From Bacterioplanes sanyensis (GTDB lineage Bacteria; Pseudomonadota; Gammaproteobacteria; Pseudomonadales; Oceanobacteraceae): 64,000 nt of DNA. The notes under the pieces are model-generated. The model was not told the DNA's origin. It saw only the letters and a program-made list of their open reading frames with translations, and searched no databases. A program made the position numbers and the translations under genes. The number at the start of each line of letters is the position of its first letter. The first letter of the stretch is position 1. Below, one piece after another: positions 8,781 through 17,972 of the stretch. Location of the stretch: the NCBI RefSeq assembly GCF_014652515.1, contig NZ_BMYY01000013.1:1-64000 (forward strand). The letters run 5' to 3'.

Positions 8781-10120
8781 GCTGTTACTGCCTGACCTTT
8801 GCGCGCAACCACGGCATAATCTTGCGGCCCACAAAAGTGGCCATTAATACGTGCGCTGGCGTCATCATCACCCGGCAATAGCGCTTCTTGGGGGTAAGGA
8901 TTAAAGCGATGCAGCTCAACCTCATCAAAGCCTTGGTATTCAGCTGTAAACTGCAACAGGGTTGGTGTGACCGGGTTGCGATGTGTTGGGTCATGATAGA
9001 AAGTGTGGCTAGCCACCAGTAGATTTTCAGGGTTCGGCGTTTCTAAGATCAGCACGCCTTGCGGGCGCAAAATACGATAGGCCTCGCTAACGACTCTCAG
9101 CAATACATCGAAGGGCAGGTGCTCGACCAAATGGAAGGCACTGACTACAGTAAAAGTGTTATCCTCTTGCTGCTGCAGCCAGTCGAGCAAATCATCTTCA
9201 TGAACATGAAGGCCCAGGTCGGCACAGTGATTGCGCATCAAGGGATTGGCGTCGACACCCTCTACCAAGTAATGATGCTCACGCAACAACTCCAGCCACT
9301 CACCGCGACCACAGCCCAAATCCACCGCACGGGCCTGCTCCTCCGGTGTGATGGCCGGCAACAGGGGCAAATAATGATGCAAGTGCGCTCTTAGTTCATG
9401 CCAGCTGCCGCGGTATTTATTTTCAAATGCTAAGTAGAAAGCATCCATTTCGGCGTCGCTGGCGGCTGGGGCTCCATTAGCTTGTTTGGCCGCTGGTATT
9501 GACTGCGACTCCAGCACCCGCACACGCTGCTCCAGCGAGCGAAGGCGAGCGATGCTGCCCCAGCCATGAGTGCTGATCTGATCCAGCATGGTCATGAGTG
9601 CATCGCGCACGCCGCTAATGGTGCTTAGGGCCAAATTGATTTCATCGGCACGAATGGCACGCGAGCGTTGTTCATATTGCTCGTATTGCTGGCGATAGCG
9701 TTTGCTCTCCAGCTTAACTGCTAACTTTGGCAGCAAGCGCTGCCAAAACTTCGCAGGAGCTGGCCGAAAGTCTTCTAGCCCGTCAATTTCTATTTGGTGC
9801 TGGGCACCTTCTTCTGTAGCCAATAAGGCTTCGATGATTTTGATTTTGTCCTGACAAGCACGCAGTTCTAGCGTCCAAGACTCCAGGCCACTAACATCTG
9901 GCTCACGGTGCAAAATTGCGCGAAATGCATTGCGGATAAACTCTTCGTCATCGTATTTGAACAGCTCTTCCAAGGCGTAGCGATCACGCATGGGCAGTTT
10001 GAGCTCGCTGGTCAGCTCGGCATCCAATGCCACCGGACTTGGCTGGTCACGCTCAAGAATATTGAGGTTTAATTTTTGTGATTCCAGTAGCAGCTTATCC
10101 AGCAGCTCTTGTGTCGTCAT
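8777..10120 (-). CDS. DUF4214 + SAM methyltransferase, glycan-modifying
   Basis: This 447-residue protein has three parts. Residues about 55-105 are a DUF4214 domain (AFRAILHREPDVSGLESW). Residues 130-220 are a helical, probably coiled-coil linker rich in Arg/Glu/Gln. Residues 250-400 are a class I methyltransferase with the SAM motif VDLGCGRGEWLELL, then EGVDANPLM and AFHLVEHL. The gene overlaps the wzt stop (TAATG). Methyltransferases beside Wzt often cap the non-reducing end of O-polysaccharide and set chain length (as WbdD does in E. coli O8/O9); a similar capping or decorating role is likely here. No kinase domain is present, unlike WbdD. The DUF4214 domain is shared in type with the surface protein. 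Confidence 0.85.
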   Translation of the reverse strand: MTTQELLDKLLLESQKLNLNILERDQPSPVALDAELTSELKLPMRDRYALEELFKYDDEEFIRNAFRAILHREPDVSGLESWTLELRACQDKIKIIEALLATEEGAQHQIEIDGLEDFRPAPAKFWQRLLPKLAVKLESKRYRQQYEQYEQRSRAIRADEINLALSTISGVRDALMTMLDQISTHGWGSIARLRSLEQRVRVLESQSIPAAKQANGAPAASDAEMDAFYLAFENKYRGSWHELRAHLHHYLPLLPAITPEEQARAVDLGCGRGEWLELLREHHYLVEGVDANPLMRNHCADLGLHVHEDDLLDWLQQQEDNTFTVVSAFHLVEHLPFDVLLRVVSEAYRILRPQGVLILETPNPENLLVASHTFYHDPTHRNPVTPTLLQFTAEYQGFDEVELHRFNPYPQEALLPGDDDASARINGHFCGPQDYAVVARKGQAVTA

Positions 10121-11331
10121 TATGTTGCGTTCCCTTCGGTACTGATGGTGCTAATTGTAGTTGTTAATGCTGCCACACCAGCAAACGCAGGCACGCGTGA
10201 GCCGGCCACTTCAAAGCGGATATGGTTGTCCACCCAGTGATAGCAGTGCTCTAAATGATGCTGCTCGCTGTGCAGTGCCAGCGTTACGGTGTATTTTCCA
10301 GCGGCTAAGTTCATGGGCAGCGCAAATTCCAACACCTGTTGCTGGCCGGGTGCCAGTTCGAAATCATGCTCCAGATAATGACTATTGGTGCCGAAAATGT
10401 CTTGACCAAAGCGGTCGCGTATCATAAAGCCTAGGGACAAAGACTGCGTTGGCTGGTGGCCTTGTAGCGTGACCTGGATACGCACAGGTTCGCCTGTCGC
10501 CACGCTTTTGGCCACACCGTGCTCACCCAAAATGCGAGCATCTATAATTTCCGCTTCTCGGCTACCAAACTCATGGCGCTGACCTTGCTCCGCCACAGCC
10601 TCCGGGTCACCATCTAGGCGCGCCATAATGCGATTATAAGTATTGACTGCACCTTCGGTATCGCCGTCAAATGCCACATGGCCGTCATCCAGCACGATGG
10701 CTCGGTCACAAATTTGCTTGATGGCGTTCAGATCGTGGGAGACAAAAATAATTGAGCCTCCCTGGTCGCGAAACTCACGGATTCGCTTCATGCACTTTTG
10801 CTGAAAATGGCCATCACCGACAGACAACGCCTCATCTACCAAAAAGCACGCCGGATTCGCATGAATGGCAATGGCAAACCCCAAGCGCATCATCATACCC
10901 GAAGAGTAGGTGCGCAAAGGTTCATCAATAAAACGCCCCAGCTCGGCAAACTCAATAATGCTGTCTTCATGCTGACGAATTTCTTCGGCGCTCATGCCAA
11001 TTAACAAGCCATTGTTAAGAATATTGGCCCGCCCAGTCAAAGCGCCATCAAAACCAGTACCCAATTCGAGCAAGCCCGTCACCCGCCCCTGCATATCAAC
11101 TTGGCCCTGATCCGGCAGCAACACACCACTGAGAATTTTCAGCAAGGTCGACTTGCCAGCACCGTTTTGGCCAATGACACCCAAGGTTTGACCAGCAGGT
11201 ACGGTAAAGGAAATACCTTTTAACGCCTCAAAGCGGCGGTGATAAGGCCGTCGTAATATGATTTCTCGCAAACGGTCAGACGGTTTCTGATACAGCCGAA
11301 AACCTTTATGTAACTCTGTGACTCGAATCAT
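10120..11331 (-). CDS. wzt: ABC transporter ATPase, O-polysaccharide export
   Basis: This 403-residue ATPase has Walker A (GQNGAGKST, near residue 57), a signature written YSSGMMMRLG and Walker B (CFLVDEALSVGD), which together are typical of the Wzt/TagH/KpsT family. Residues from about 250 on form the Wzt C-terminal beta-sandwich that in family members recognises the cap of the finished glycan. The ATG overlaps the wzm stop (TGATG); a TTG one codon earlier is less likely. With Wzm it exports undecaprenyl-linked polysaccharide across the inner membrane. The substrate-recognition domain implies that the chain is capped, consistent with the methyltransferase encoded next. Confidence 0.93.
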   Translation of the reverse strand: MIRVTELHKGFRLYQKPSDRLREIILRRPYHRRFEALKGISFTVPAGQTLGVIGQNGAGKSTLLKILSGVLLPDQGQVDMQGRVTGLLELGTGFDGALTGRANILNNGLLIGMSAEEIRQHEDSIIEFAELGRFIDEPLRTYSSGMMMRLGFAIAIHANPACFLVDEALSVGDGHFQQKCMKRIREFRDQGGSIIFVSHDLNAIKQICDRAIVLDDGHVAFDGDTEGAVNTYNRIMARLDGDPEAVAEQGQRHEFGSREAEIIDARILGEHGVAKSVATGEPVRIQVTLQGHQPTQSLSLGFMIRDRFGQDIFGTNSHYLEHDFELAPGQQQVLEFALPMNLAAGKYTVTLALHSEQHHLEHCYHWVDNHIRFEVAGSRVPAFAGVAALTTTISTISTEGNAT

Positions 11332-12110
11332 CAAATAAAATCCCGAATATCGCGCTCAAGGCGTTTGCCCACATAGCGTGTCAACGCCAACAGCACCAAG
11401 CTACCGAGCGCAATAATCAACAGCGGCATAAGTGGCGGAGCCTGTCCTTCAATCAACACCAAGCGAATGGCGCTGATCAAGTGAAACATGGGGTTGCCCT
11501 CAAACAGCCAGTGCCAAGATGAGTCGATCATATCGGCGACATACACAATGGGTGTGGCCCAAAATGCAATTTGCACAATCAGCCCGATTACTTCTCGAGT
11601 ATCGCGAATAAATACGTTAAGCACGGCACCAGCCAGCCCTAAAGTAAATGCCAGCAACATGACCATGGCCATCAGCAGCGGTAGCCACAACCATGTCCAA
11701 TTAAAAGGAAAGTCGATAACTAGCAAAAACGCGGCAAAAAATCCCATACCAATCAGGTACAAAATACTTTCTGTCAGCGGGATATAGAGCGGCAAACGTA
11801 GCAGAGACAACTGCACCTTACTGATCAGGCTGGCTTTTTCTTGGTAAACACCCACACAGCGATTAACCGTGTTGGCAAACGCCAGCCAAGGCAGCAAACC
11901 AGCGATTAAGTAAATGCTATAGCTGTACTCGCTGGCCGGCCCCATCCCCATGGCTTGCAGCTTCATCCCCATGACTTTGGAGAACACCAGGCTGAAGATC
12001 AAAATCTGCGACAACGGCAGCAGCAACGTCCACAAAGCTCCTAAGCTGGAGCCGGCATGGCGGTCGATTAAGTCTTGGCGGGTAAACTGCAGCAGCAGAG
12101 AGCGGTTCAT
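11331..12110 (-). CDS. wzm: ABC transporter permease, O-polysaccharide export
   Basis: This 259-residue membrane protein has about six hydrophobic segments and the ABC-2 permease hallmark SLGALWTLLLPLSQILIFSL near the N-terminus, with a loop VNRCVGVYQEKASLISKVQL typical of Wzm/KpsM/TagG. It forms the channel partner of Wzt. It is the first gene of the leftward operon wzm-wzt-methyltransferase-GT-GT, divergent from the glycosyltransferase at 12189 with only 78 bp between them, so both promoters lie in that gap. Confidence 0.93.
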   Translation of the reverse strand: MNRSLLLQFTRQDLIDRHAGSSLGALWTLLLPLSQILIFSLVFSKVMGMKLQAMGMGPASEYSYSIYLIAGLLPWLAFANTVNRCVGVYQEKASLISKVQLSLLRLPLYIPLTESILYLIGMGFFAAFLLVIDFPFNWTWLWLPLLMAMVMLLAFTLGLAGAVLNVFIRDTREVIGLIVQIAFWATPIVYVADMIDSSWHWLFEGNPMFHLISAIRLVLIEGQAPPLMPLLIIALGSLVLLALTRYVGKRLERDIRDFI

Positions 12111-12188
12111 GGCGGTTGCGTCTTCCCAAACGGGCTATAAAATGGCAGCGGATTCTAACACACCCCCCTGCCTTGAAAAGGACACCCG

Positions 12189-13712
12189 ATGAGAACCCTG
12201 TACATTGACTGCAGCTCGCTAATTGAGCACGTAGAGCTGAACACTGGCATTCAACGCGTAGTCAGACAGGCCGTTCGTCATCTCCAGACCATTGCACCGG
12301 AGCATGGCTATAAAGCCCAACCCGTTGTCATCAGCCACGGGCGCTTCTTATCTATCACCGAAGATCAGCTGTACCCGAAAGCCAAAGCACCGGTATACGA
12401 ATCCGCTGAACAAGAAGACGAAGAGCCGGACACACAAAAAGAACAAGACAATGGTTTGCAAGCGTACGCCGCCGCCCCCGAAAGCCTTAAACGCAAAGTA
12501 CTGGCGTACTTGTATGGTGTTTACAGCGGCTCGCAGGCTTTTCTATTAGGGTTAGCAGGCAATACTGATGCCGCACGCAACTTTATTTTTGCTCCAAGAC
12601 AGCGCTTTGGCCTGAACTGGTTGGTGTACAACAGCGTGGTTGCTCCGGTAAAAGCAGTGCGCTCGTTGCTCACACGCCCGCAAAGCGATGCCATTGCAAC
12701 AAAAGTACATAGCCATAGCGCCGATACAAGCGACCAGAGTGTCGAGCCCGCTGAAGACAGCAGTGTGGAGAAAGAACACACGGGGAATGACTCGTTCAGC
12801 GTCGTCAATGATGGTGATATTTTGCTACTACTGGACTCCAGCTGGCATAACAACATCTGGCCCAGCGTTGAATCGATTCGCGATAACGGTGCCAAGGTGG
12901 TAGCGGTGATCTATGACCTGATTCCTATCACTCACCCGCAGTTCTGTGACGCTCACCTAGTGAAAGTCTTTAACAGCTGGTTTAAAGATTCCGTCGGCAT
13001 GGTGGATGGCTTCGTCGCCATCTCAGACACCGTGCGCCAAGATGTACAGCAGTTTCTACAGCAACAAAAGTCTGACGCCTTCACACCAGAGCAGTTCGAC
13101 TACTTCTGGCTTGGCACTGACTTCAAATACACAGAGAGTGACGAAGAAGTTCGTGGAGCCATTACTCAACACCTAATGGAGCGCCCAACCTATTTGATCG
13201 TCTCCACCATCGAGCCGCGCAAAAATCACAAGACGGTACTCAACGCCTTTGAGCAATTGTGGCAACAAGGCCGCGAGGTGAACCTGGCGTTTGTTGGCAA
13301 ACCCGGCTGGAAAGTCGAAAAACTGCTAACCCGCATTCGCCGCCATCCTGAAAACGGCAAGCGCCTGTTCCATTGGCAAAACCTCAGCGATGCCGAGCTG
13401 CAATACTGCTATGAAAACGCCCATATGTTGATTTTCCCATCTTACGCGGAAGGCTTTGGACTACCGATTATCGAAAGCTTAGGCCACGGCCTGCCGGTGA
13501 TGGCCAGCGACATCCCGATTCACCGCGAAGTGGGTGGCGAGCGCGTAGCGTATTTCCCAGTAGAAGACGAGCAAGCACTGGCACAGATGGTCGCCAACTT
13601 TGAAGATAACGGTATTCCCGATGCGCTGCGCGTACCAGAAGATTTCAACTGGCTGAACTGGCAGCAAGCCACTCAGCAATTGATGGACAAAGTGGAAAAG
13701 CTGGCCAAATAA
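12189..13712 (+). CDS. GT4-family glycosyltransferase with long insert
   Basis: This 507-residue transferase has a start preceded by AAAAGGAC. The N-terminal acceptor domain begins YIDCSSLIEHVELNTGIQRVV, an opening seen in GT4 enzymes of capsule and O-antigen loci. Residues about 75-215 are a poorly conserved acidic and Ser-rich insertion. The C-terminal donor domain has STIEPRKNHKTVL and the E-x7-E segment YAEGFGLPIIESLGHGLPV. It is the only rightward gene among the polysaccharide genes and is convergent with rmd. A role in the same GDP-rhamnose/mannose-based glycan is inferred from position. Confidence 0.86.
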   Translation: MRTLYIDCSSLIEHVELNTGIQRVVRQAVRHLQTIAPEHGYKAQPVVISHGRFLSITEDQLYPKAKAPVYESAEQEDEEPDTQKEQDNGLQAYAAAPESLKRKVLAYLYGVYSGSQAFLLGLAGNTDAARNFIFAPRQRFGLNWLVYNSVVAPVKAVRSLLTRPQSDAIATKVHSHSADTSDQSVEPAEDSSVEKEHTGNDSFSVVNDGDILLLLDSSWHNNIWPSVESIRDNGAKVVAVIYDLIPITHPQFCDAHLVKVFNSWFKDSVGMVDGFVAISDTVRQDVQQFLQQQKSDAFTPEQFDYFWLGTDFKYTESDEEVRGAITQHLMERPTYLIVSTIEPRKNHKTVLNAFEQLWQQGREVNLAFVGKPGWKVEKLLTRIRRHPENGKRLFHWQNLSDAELQYCYENAHMLIFPSYAEGFGLPIIESLGHGLPVMASDIPIHREVGGERVAYFPVEDEQALAQMVANFEDNGIPDALRVPEDFNWLNWQQATQQLMDKVEKLAK

Positions 13713-13776
13713 AGCCAGCCGTAGGAAATCCCGAAAGTTCGCCCAGTGCTGAGCCTAGGCCTCGCACTCAAGGCGG

Positions 13777-14760
13777 CTAGCCGTTATTTAGTGTCGCTCG
13801 CTGACGCCAATCCTGCAGTACATCGTTAACAATGTGCTGCAAATCCAGAGTAGGTTGCCAACCGGTCAACTCACGCAATCGCGTCGCATCACCGGCCGCC
13901 AGAGGAATATCGCTGGCCCGTAGACGAGTGGGGTCGGTTTCCACCACGACCTCTACCTTTGCCTGCTGCAGCAAAGTATCTAATACCTGCTGTACCGGGG
14001 TCGCCGAGCCACTGGCAATATTAATTGCCTCACCACTTTGCAATGCTGAATCAGGCGTCAACAACTCTGTCGCCAGGGCGACATAGGCAGCCACAACATC
14101 ACGCACATGCATAAAATCACGCGCCGCCTGTAAGTTGCCTATTTTCAGCCCCGCTAACTGCCCGGCTTCTATTTGCGCAATTTGCGCCGCAAAGTCGGGC
14201 AAAACAAAGCCCAGCGCCTGACCTGGCCCGCTGTGATTAAACGGACGCGCACGCGCCACGCGCACGCCAGAAGTGGCTGCCAATGTGCCCGCTGCCAAAT
14301 CTGCCGCCGCTTTACTGGCGGCATACGGATTCAAGGGCTGCAGCACATCCTGCTCAGTTAACGGCCGCCCCAGACGAAAGCTACCGCCATAAACATCGGA
14401 GGAGCTGACATACAACAAGGCAGCGGCAGGCAAAGTTGCCAACGCGTTAAAAACATTCAGACTGCCCTGCAGATTCACCTGCCAAGTAAGATCGGCCTGA
14501 CTAAAACTCAGCCCAACATTGGCCTGAGCGGCCAGATGAATGGTGAGGTCTGGTTTAAGCTCATTGACACATCGCGCGACAGCCTGCGCATCAAGGATAT
14601 TCAATTGATGCCAACGGCAATCGGCAAGGGATTCTGGCAACTCAGAGGCCAAACATGCAGCCTCGAGTTGTGCCTGAGGCCAGCGCTGTCGCAGCGCTGG
14701 TAGCAGATACTGACCGACGAAACCGGAAGCCCCGGTGATTAAAATAACCGGTGACGACAT
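13777..14760 (-). CDS. rmd: GDP-6-deoxy-D-lyxo-4-hexulose (rhamnose) reductase
   Basis: This 327-residue short-chain dehydrogenase/reductase of the extended (epimerase) type has the NAD(P) motif GASGFVGQYL at the N-terminus and the Tyr-Lys pair in NPYAASKAAADL; YVSSSDVYGG precedes it. It sits nine bases behind gmd, so the pair should convert GDP-mannose to GDP-4-keto-6-deoxymannose (Gmd) and then to GDP-D-rhamnose (Rmd). GDP-fucose synthase or a GDP-perosamine route are alternatives. Fcl normally carries a different motif set, and no PerA-type aminotransferase is present, so Rmd is favoured. Confidence 0.8.
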   Translation of the reverse strand: MSSPVILITGASGFVGQYLLPALRQRWPQAQLEAACLASELPESLADCRWHQLNILDAQAVARCVNELKPDLTIHLAAQANVGLSFSQADLTWQVNLQGSLNVFNALATLPAAALLYVSSSDVYGGSFRLGRPLTEQDVLQPLNPYAASKAAADLAAGTLAATSGVRVARARPFNHSGPGQALGFVLPDFAAQIAQIEAGQLAGLKIGNLQAARDFMHVRDVVAAYVALATELLTPDSALQSGEAINIASGSATPVQQVLDTLLQQAKVEVVVETDPTRLRASDIPLAAGDATRLRELTGWQPTLDLQHIVNDVLQDWRQRATLNNG

Positions 14761-14769
14761 GACGGTTCC

Positions 14770-15771
<1,002 letters not shown>

Positions 15772-15971
15772 TCATCAAGGGCCATTGGCCATAGTCAAAG
15801 CGCGCTAGAATAGCAAATTTAGCTCTAGTGAACAGTAAACTCAGCGTACAGCTGACTAAAGGCCGGCCCAGCCCTGGCACGACGGCATGCCAAGCGCCAT
15901 AAAGTCACAAAGCCTGTGCTTCAGGATTATGCAAATGCCAAGTGGAAACTGGCTAGGTATCGAACAATCTG

Positions 15972-15977
15972 TATAAT
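15972..15977 (+). promoter_or_regulatory. Candidate -10 box for the DUF6447-type gene pair
   Basis: A perfect TATAAT stands 45 bp upstream of the first small gene. The best -35 at 17 bp (CTGGCT) is poor, so an activator may be needed. This 268-bp divergent gap also has to hold the gmd promoter; no other gene is visible in it. Confidence 0.4.
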
Positions 15978-16021
15978 CTAGGCCCTCATTTATCTGACCA
16001 ACCTGAGCATCGGACTGAAAT

Positions 16022-16240
16022 ATGGATCAAAAAACCGGGGCCGACATAGAGACTTTTACCTTAGATGGCAAGCAATATTCGCTGGATTCAGTCTCTACCG
16101 AAGCACAAAACCTGGCAAAGCAAGCAGCTCTCACCAGCGACTTCATCGCCAAGCTGGAGTCTCGCTTGGCCATGGCCAAAACTGCACAGTCTCGTTACTT
16201 GAGCAGCCTCAAGGTTGAAATCAAGAAACAACAAGCCTAA
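16022..16240 (+). CDS. Small DUF6447-type protein A
   Basis: This 72-residue protein has the pattern of the DUF6447 family: a short beta-like head (FTLDGKQYSLDSVSTEAQNLAKQ) followed by a helical stretch of heptad-like residues (FIAKLESRLAMAKTAQSRYLSSLK). It is a paralogue of the next gene, 17 bp downstream. Function is unknown. There is no signal peptide or membrane segment. Its position between the glycan genes and the type I exporter, and the absence of such genes elsewhere in the window, suggest an accessory of surface-protein expression, folding or secretion, which is inference only. Confidence 0.7.
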   Translation: MDQKTGADIETFTLDGKQYSLDSVSTEAQNLAKQAALTSDFIAKLESRLAMAKTAQSRYLSSLKVEIKKQQA

Positions 16241-16257
16241 CTTCAGGAATATTCATC

Positions 16258-16530
16258 ATGGCAGAAAACAAGAAGCCAGTCGCCAAGAAGACCTCGGCGT
16301 CACGCCCGAAAAGCAAAGCCAAATCAGCAGAGCAGGTAGTAATTGACGGTACGAGCTACCCATTGAATGAACTCAGCGATGCAGCCAAAGTTCAGCTGAA
16401 CAACCTCAGTGTGACTGAAGCCCGAATTACCGAGCTAGAAACTGAGCTGACGATTGCTCGCACCGCGCGAGCTGTTTACGCCGACAACCTGAAGCACGCT
16501 TTGGTGGTGGTCAAAGGCACAAGACATTAA
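16258..16530 (+). CDS. Small DUF6447-type protein B
   Basis: This 90-residue protein is a paralogue of its upstream neighbour. A Lys/Ala-rich basic head of about 25 residues (KKPVAKKTSASRPKSKAKS) precedes the same core: VVIDGTSYPLNELSDAAKVQ, then a helix with ELETELTIARTARAVYADNLK. The basic head could bind nucleic acid or an acidic protein; the neighbouring S-layer protein is strongly acidic. A ribosome site (CAGGAA) precedes the ATG. The two genes form a short rightward operon closed by the bidirectional terminator at 16545. Function is unknown. Confidence 0.7.
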   Translation: MAENKKPVAKKTSASRPKSKAKSAEQVVIDGTSYPLNELSDAAKVQLNNLSVTEARITELETELTIARTARAVYADNLKHALVVVKGTRH

Positions 16531-16544
16531 TCGCCATTCAAAAC

Positions 16545-16571
16545 AAATGCCTGGGAGAGCACCAGGCATTT
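16545..16571. terminator. Bidirectional terminator between convergent operons
   Basis: A ten-base-pair stem AAATGCCTGG (16545-16554) pairs with 16562-16571 with A/T runs on both sides. It separates the rightward DUF6447-type pair from the leftward TolC-type gene. Confidence 0.75.
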
Positions 16572-16592
16572 ACCTGAACAACTTCACCACTG

Positions 16593-17969
16593 CTATTGCA
16601 GTGCCGCTAGCGCTCCGTCGTTTAACTCACCAGTGAGGCGCAACAGTTCTACGTACATCTCACTGCATTGATAAATAGAACTTACTAACTCCTGCTCTAC
16701 TCGAGAACGTCGTTGCTGCGCATCAAGTAGTTCGCCCAAACTTCTCACCCCTGCACGAAAACCTTCTTCCGCTGCATTTTCTGCCGCCTGACTGGATGCC
16801 AGCGATTGGTACAAAGCAGCAATACTCTCATGCAAACCGTCGAGCTGACTGGTTAAGCGCTGCACTTCGGTTCGCACTTGGCGGCGGGAATAATCCAGCA
16901 TGGCCAGAGCTTTAGCTTCACGCTCTGCCGCCGCGCGACTGCGAGCGCTGGTAGCACCGCCCGAATACAGCGGAATGCGCAGCTGCAACTCGATTTTGGC
17001 TTCTTCCCGCAAACTGGTGGTGGCGGTATCGTTATCGCTATAGCGGCCGCTAATATAAAGCTCAGGGTAATGATTAGCAGACTCATAAGAGTGACTGGCA
17101 TCGGCCAAAGCCACCTCAGCTTCGGCTGTTTTCACCCGCGCTGAGTGGCTCAATGCCGCACTCAGCCAGTCACGCTGCAGCCATTGTGGAATATCTTTCC
17201 AGCGATTTTCATTTAACGGTGCCACGGCATCAACGGCTCGACCAGTTAACTGTGACAGCTGCTGCAGCGCGATACTATGATTGTTCCGAATTTCCACCAG
17301 TTTTGCACGGATTTGGTCAACTTCCGCACGTGCATCTAGCACTTGTGCCAGAGTGGTAAGGCCTCGACCGAGCATCTCTTCCATTTGCTCTAGGCGATAG
17401 AGGTGGCTATCTTTTTCGGCCGTCAGTATGTCCTTTAAACGCTGATTTTTGATGATTTCCACATAGGCTTGCACAACTTCTACTGCAACTTCATGCTCGG
17501 TGCCCAACGCCCGCTCCTCGGCCAGCTCCGCCGCGCGTTTTGCACGACTGATGGCCGTAAAATTTTTGTGCGAGTACAGCACCTGATTTAACGACACGTC
17601 GTAGCGGTCGTAGGTGTCGATTTGAAACAGCTCACCTTGGGCAAAGTCTTGGGTGGTGCGCGCTCGGCCATAACTGGCCGTAGCGTCCAGCTGTGGCTTT
17701 ACACCTGCCCAAGCTTCATCCACGGAGGCGCGCTCAGCCCGCACTTGGGCACGCTCGCCTTGCAGCTTGGCGTTGTAATCTAGAGTGGCTTGGTAGGCCT
17801 GCTGCAACGTCATTTGCGCTTGTGGCTGTGCTCGTTCTTGGGGCTGTGCCTGAGCTTGGGGCTGTGCCTGAGGTTCTTGGGGCTGTGCCTGAGTTTGGGC
17901 CTGAGCCAGCGGCGCACTAAGCGCCGCTGCCAGAGTTAGCCAAGTCGCAGGGCGACGAATAAATTGCAT
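16593..17969 (-). CDS. TolC-family outer-membrane channel of type I secretion
   Basis: This 458-residue protein has a signal peptide ending in APLAQAQ, followed by a Gln/Pro/Ala low-complexity run at residues about 25-50, then the TolC/AprF fold: two repeats of long helices and strands, with MTLQQAYQATLDYNAKLQGERAQV at the start and AEEGFRAGVRSLGELLDAQQR near the end. It is the outer-membrane exit duct for the ABC ATPase and adaptor encoded immediately upstream, separated from the adaptor stop by three bases with GGGAGG before its ATG. The operon order ATPase-adaptor-TolC is the Prt/Apr/Rsa arrangement. The low-complexity head comes from short DNA repeats. Confidence 0.93.
   Translation of the reverse strand: MQFIRRPATWLTLAAALSAPLAQAQTQAQPQEPQAQPQAQAQPQERAQPQAQMTLQQAYQATLDYNAKLQGERAQVRAERASVDEAWAGVKPQLDATASYGRARTTQDFAQGELFQIDTYDRYDVSLNQVLYSHKNFTAISRAKRAAELAEERALGTEHEVAVEVVQAYVEIIKNQRLKDILTAEKDSHLYRLEQMEEMLGRGLTTLAQVLDARAEVDQIRAKLVEIRNNHSIALQQLSQLTGRAVDAVAPLNENRWKDIPQWLQRDWLSAALSHSARVKTAEAEVALADASHSYESANHYPELYISGRYSDNDTATTSLREEAKIELQLRIPLYSGGATSARSRAAAEREAKALAMLDYSRRQVRTEVQRLTSQLDGLHESIAALYQSLASSQAAENAAEEGFRAGVRSLGELLDAQQRRSRVEQELVSSIYQCSEMYVELLRLTGELNDGALAALQ
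17812..17906. repeat. Short tandem repeats inside the TolC-type gene
   Basis: Imperfect copies of an 18-21 bp unit (core TTGGGGCTGTGCCTGAG) follow one another and encode the QAQPQ-type low-complexity run just after the signal peptide. The unit length is a multiple of three, so slipped-strand changes would lengthen or shorten the linker in steps without shifting the frame. Confidence 0.8.
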
Positions 17970-17972
17970 GGC

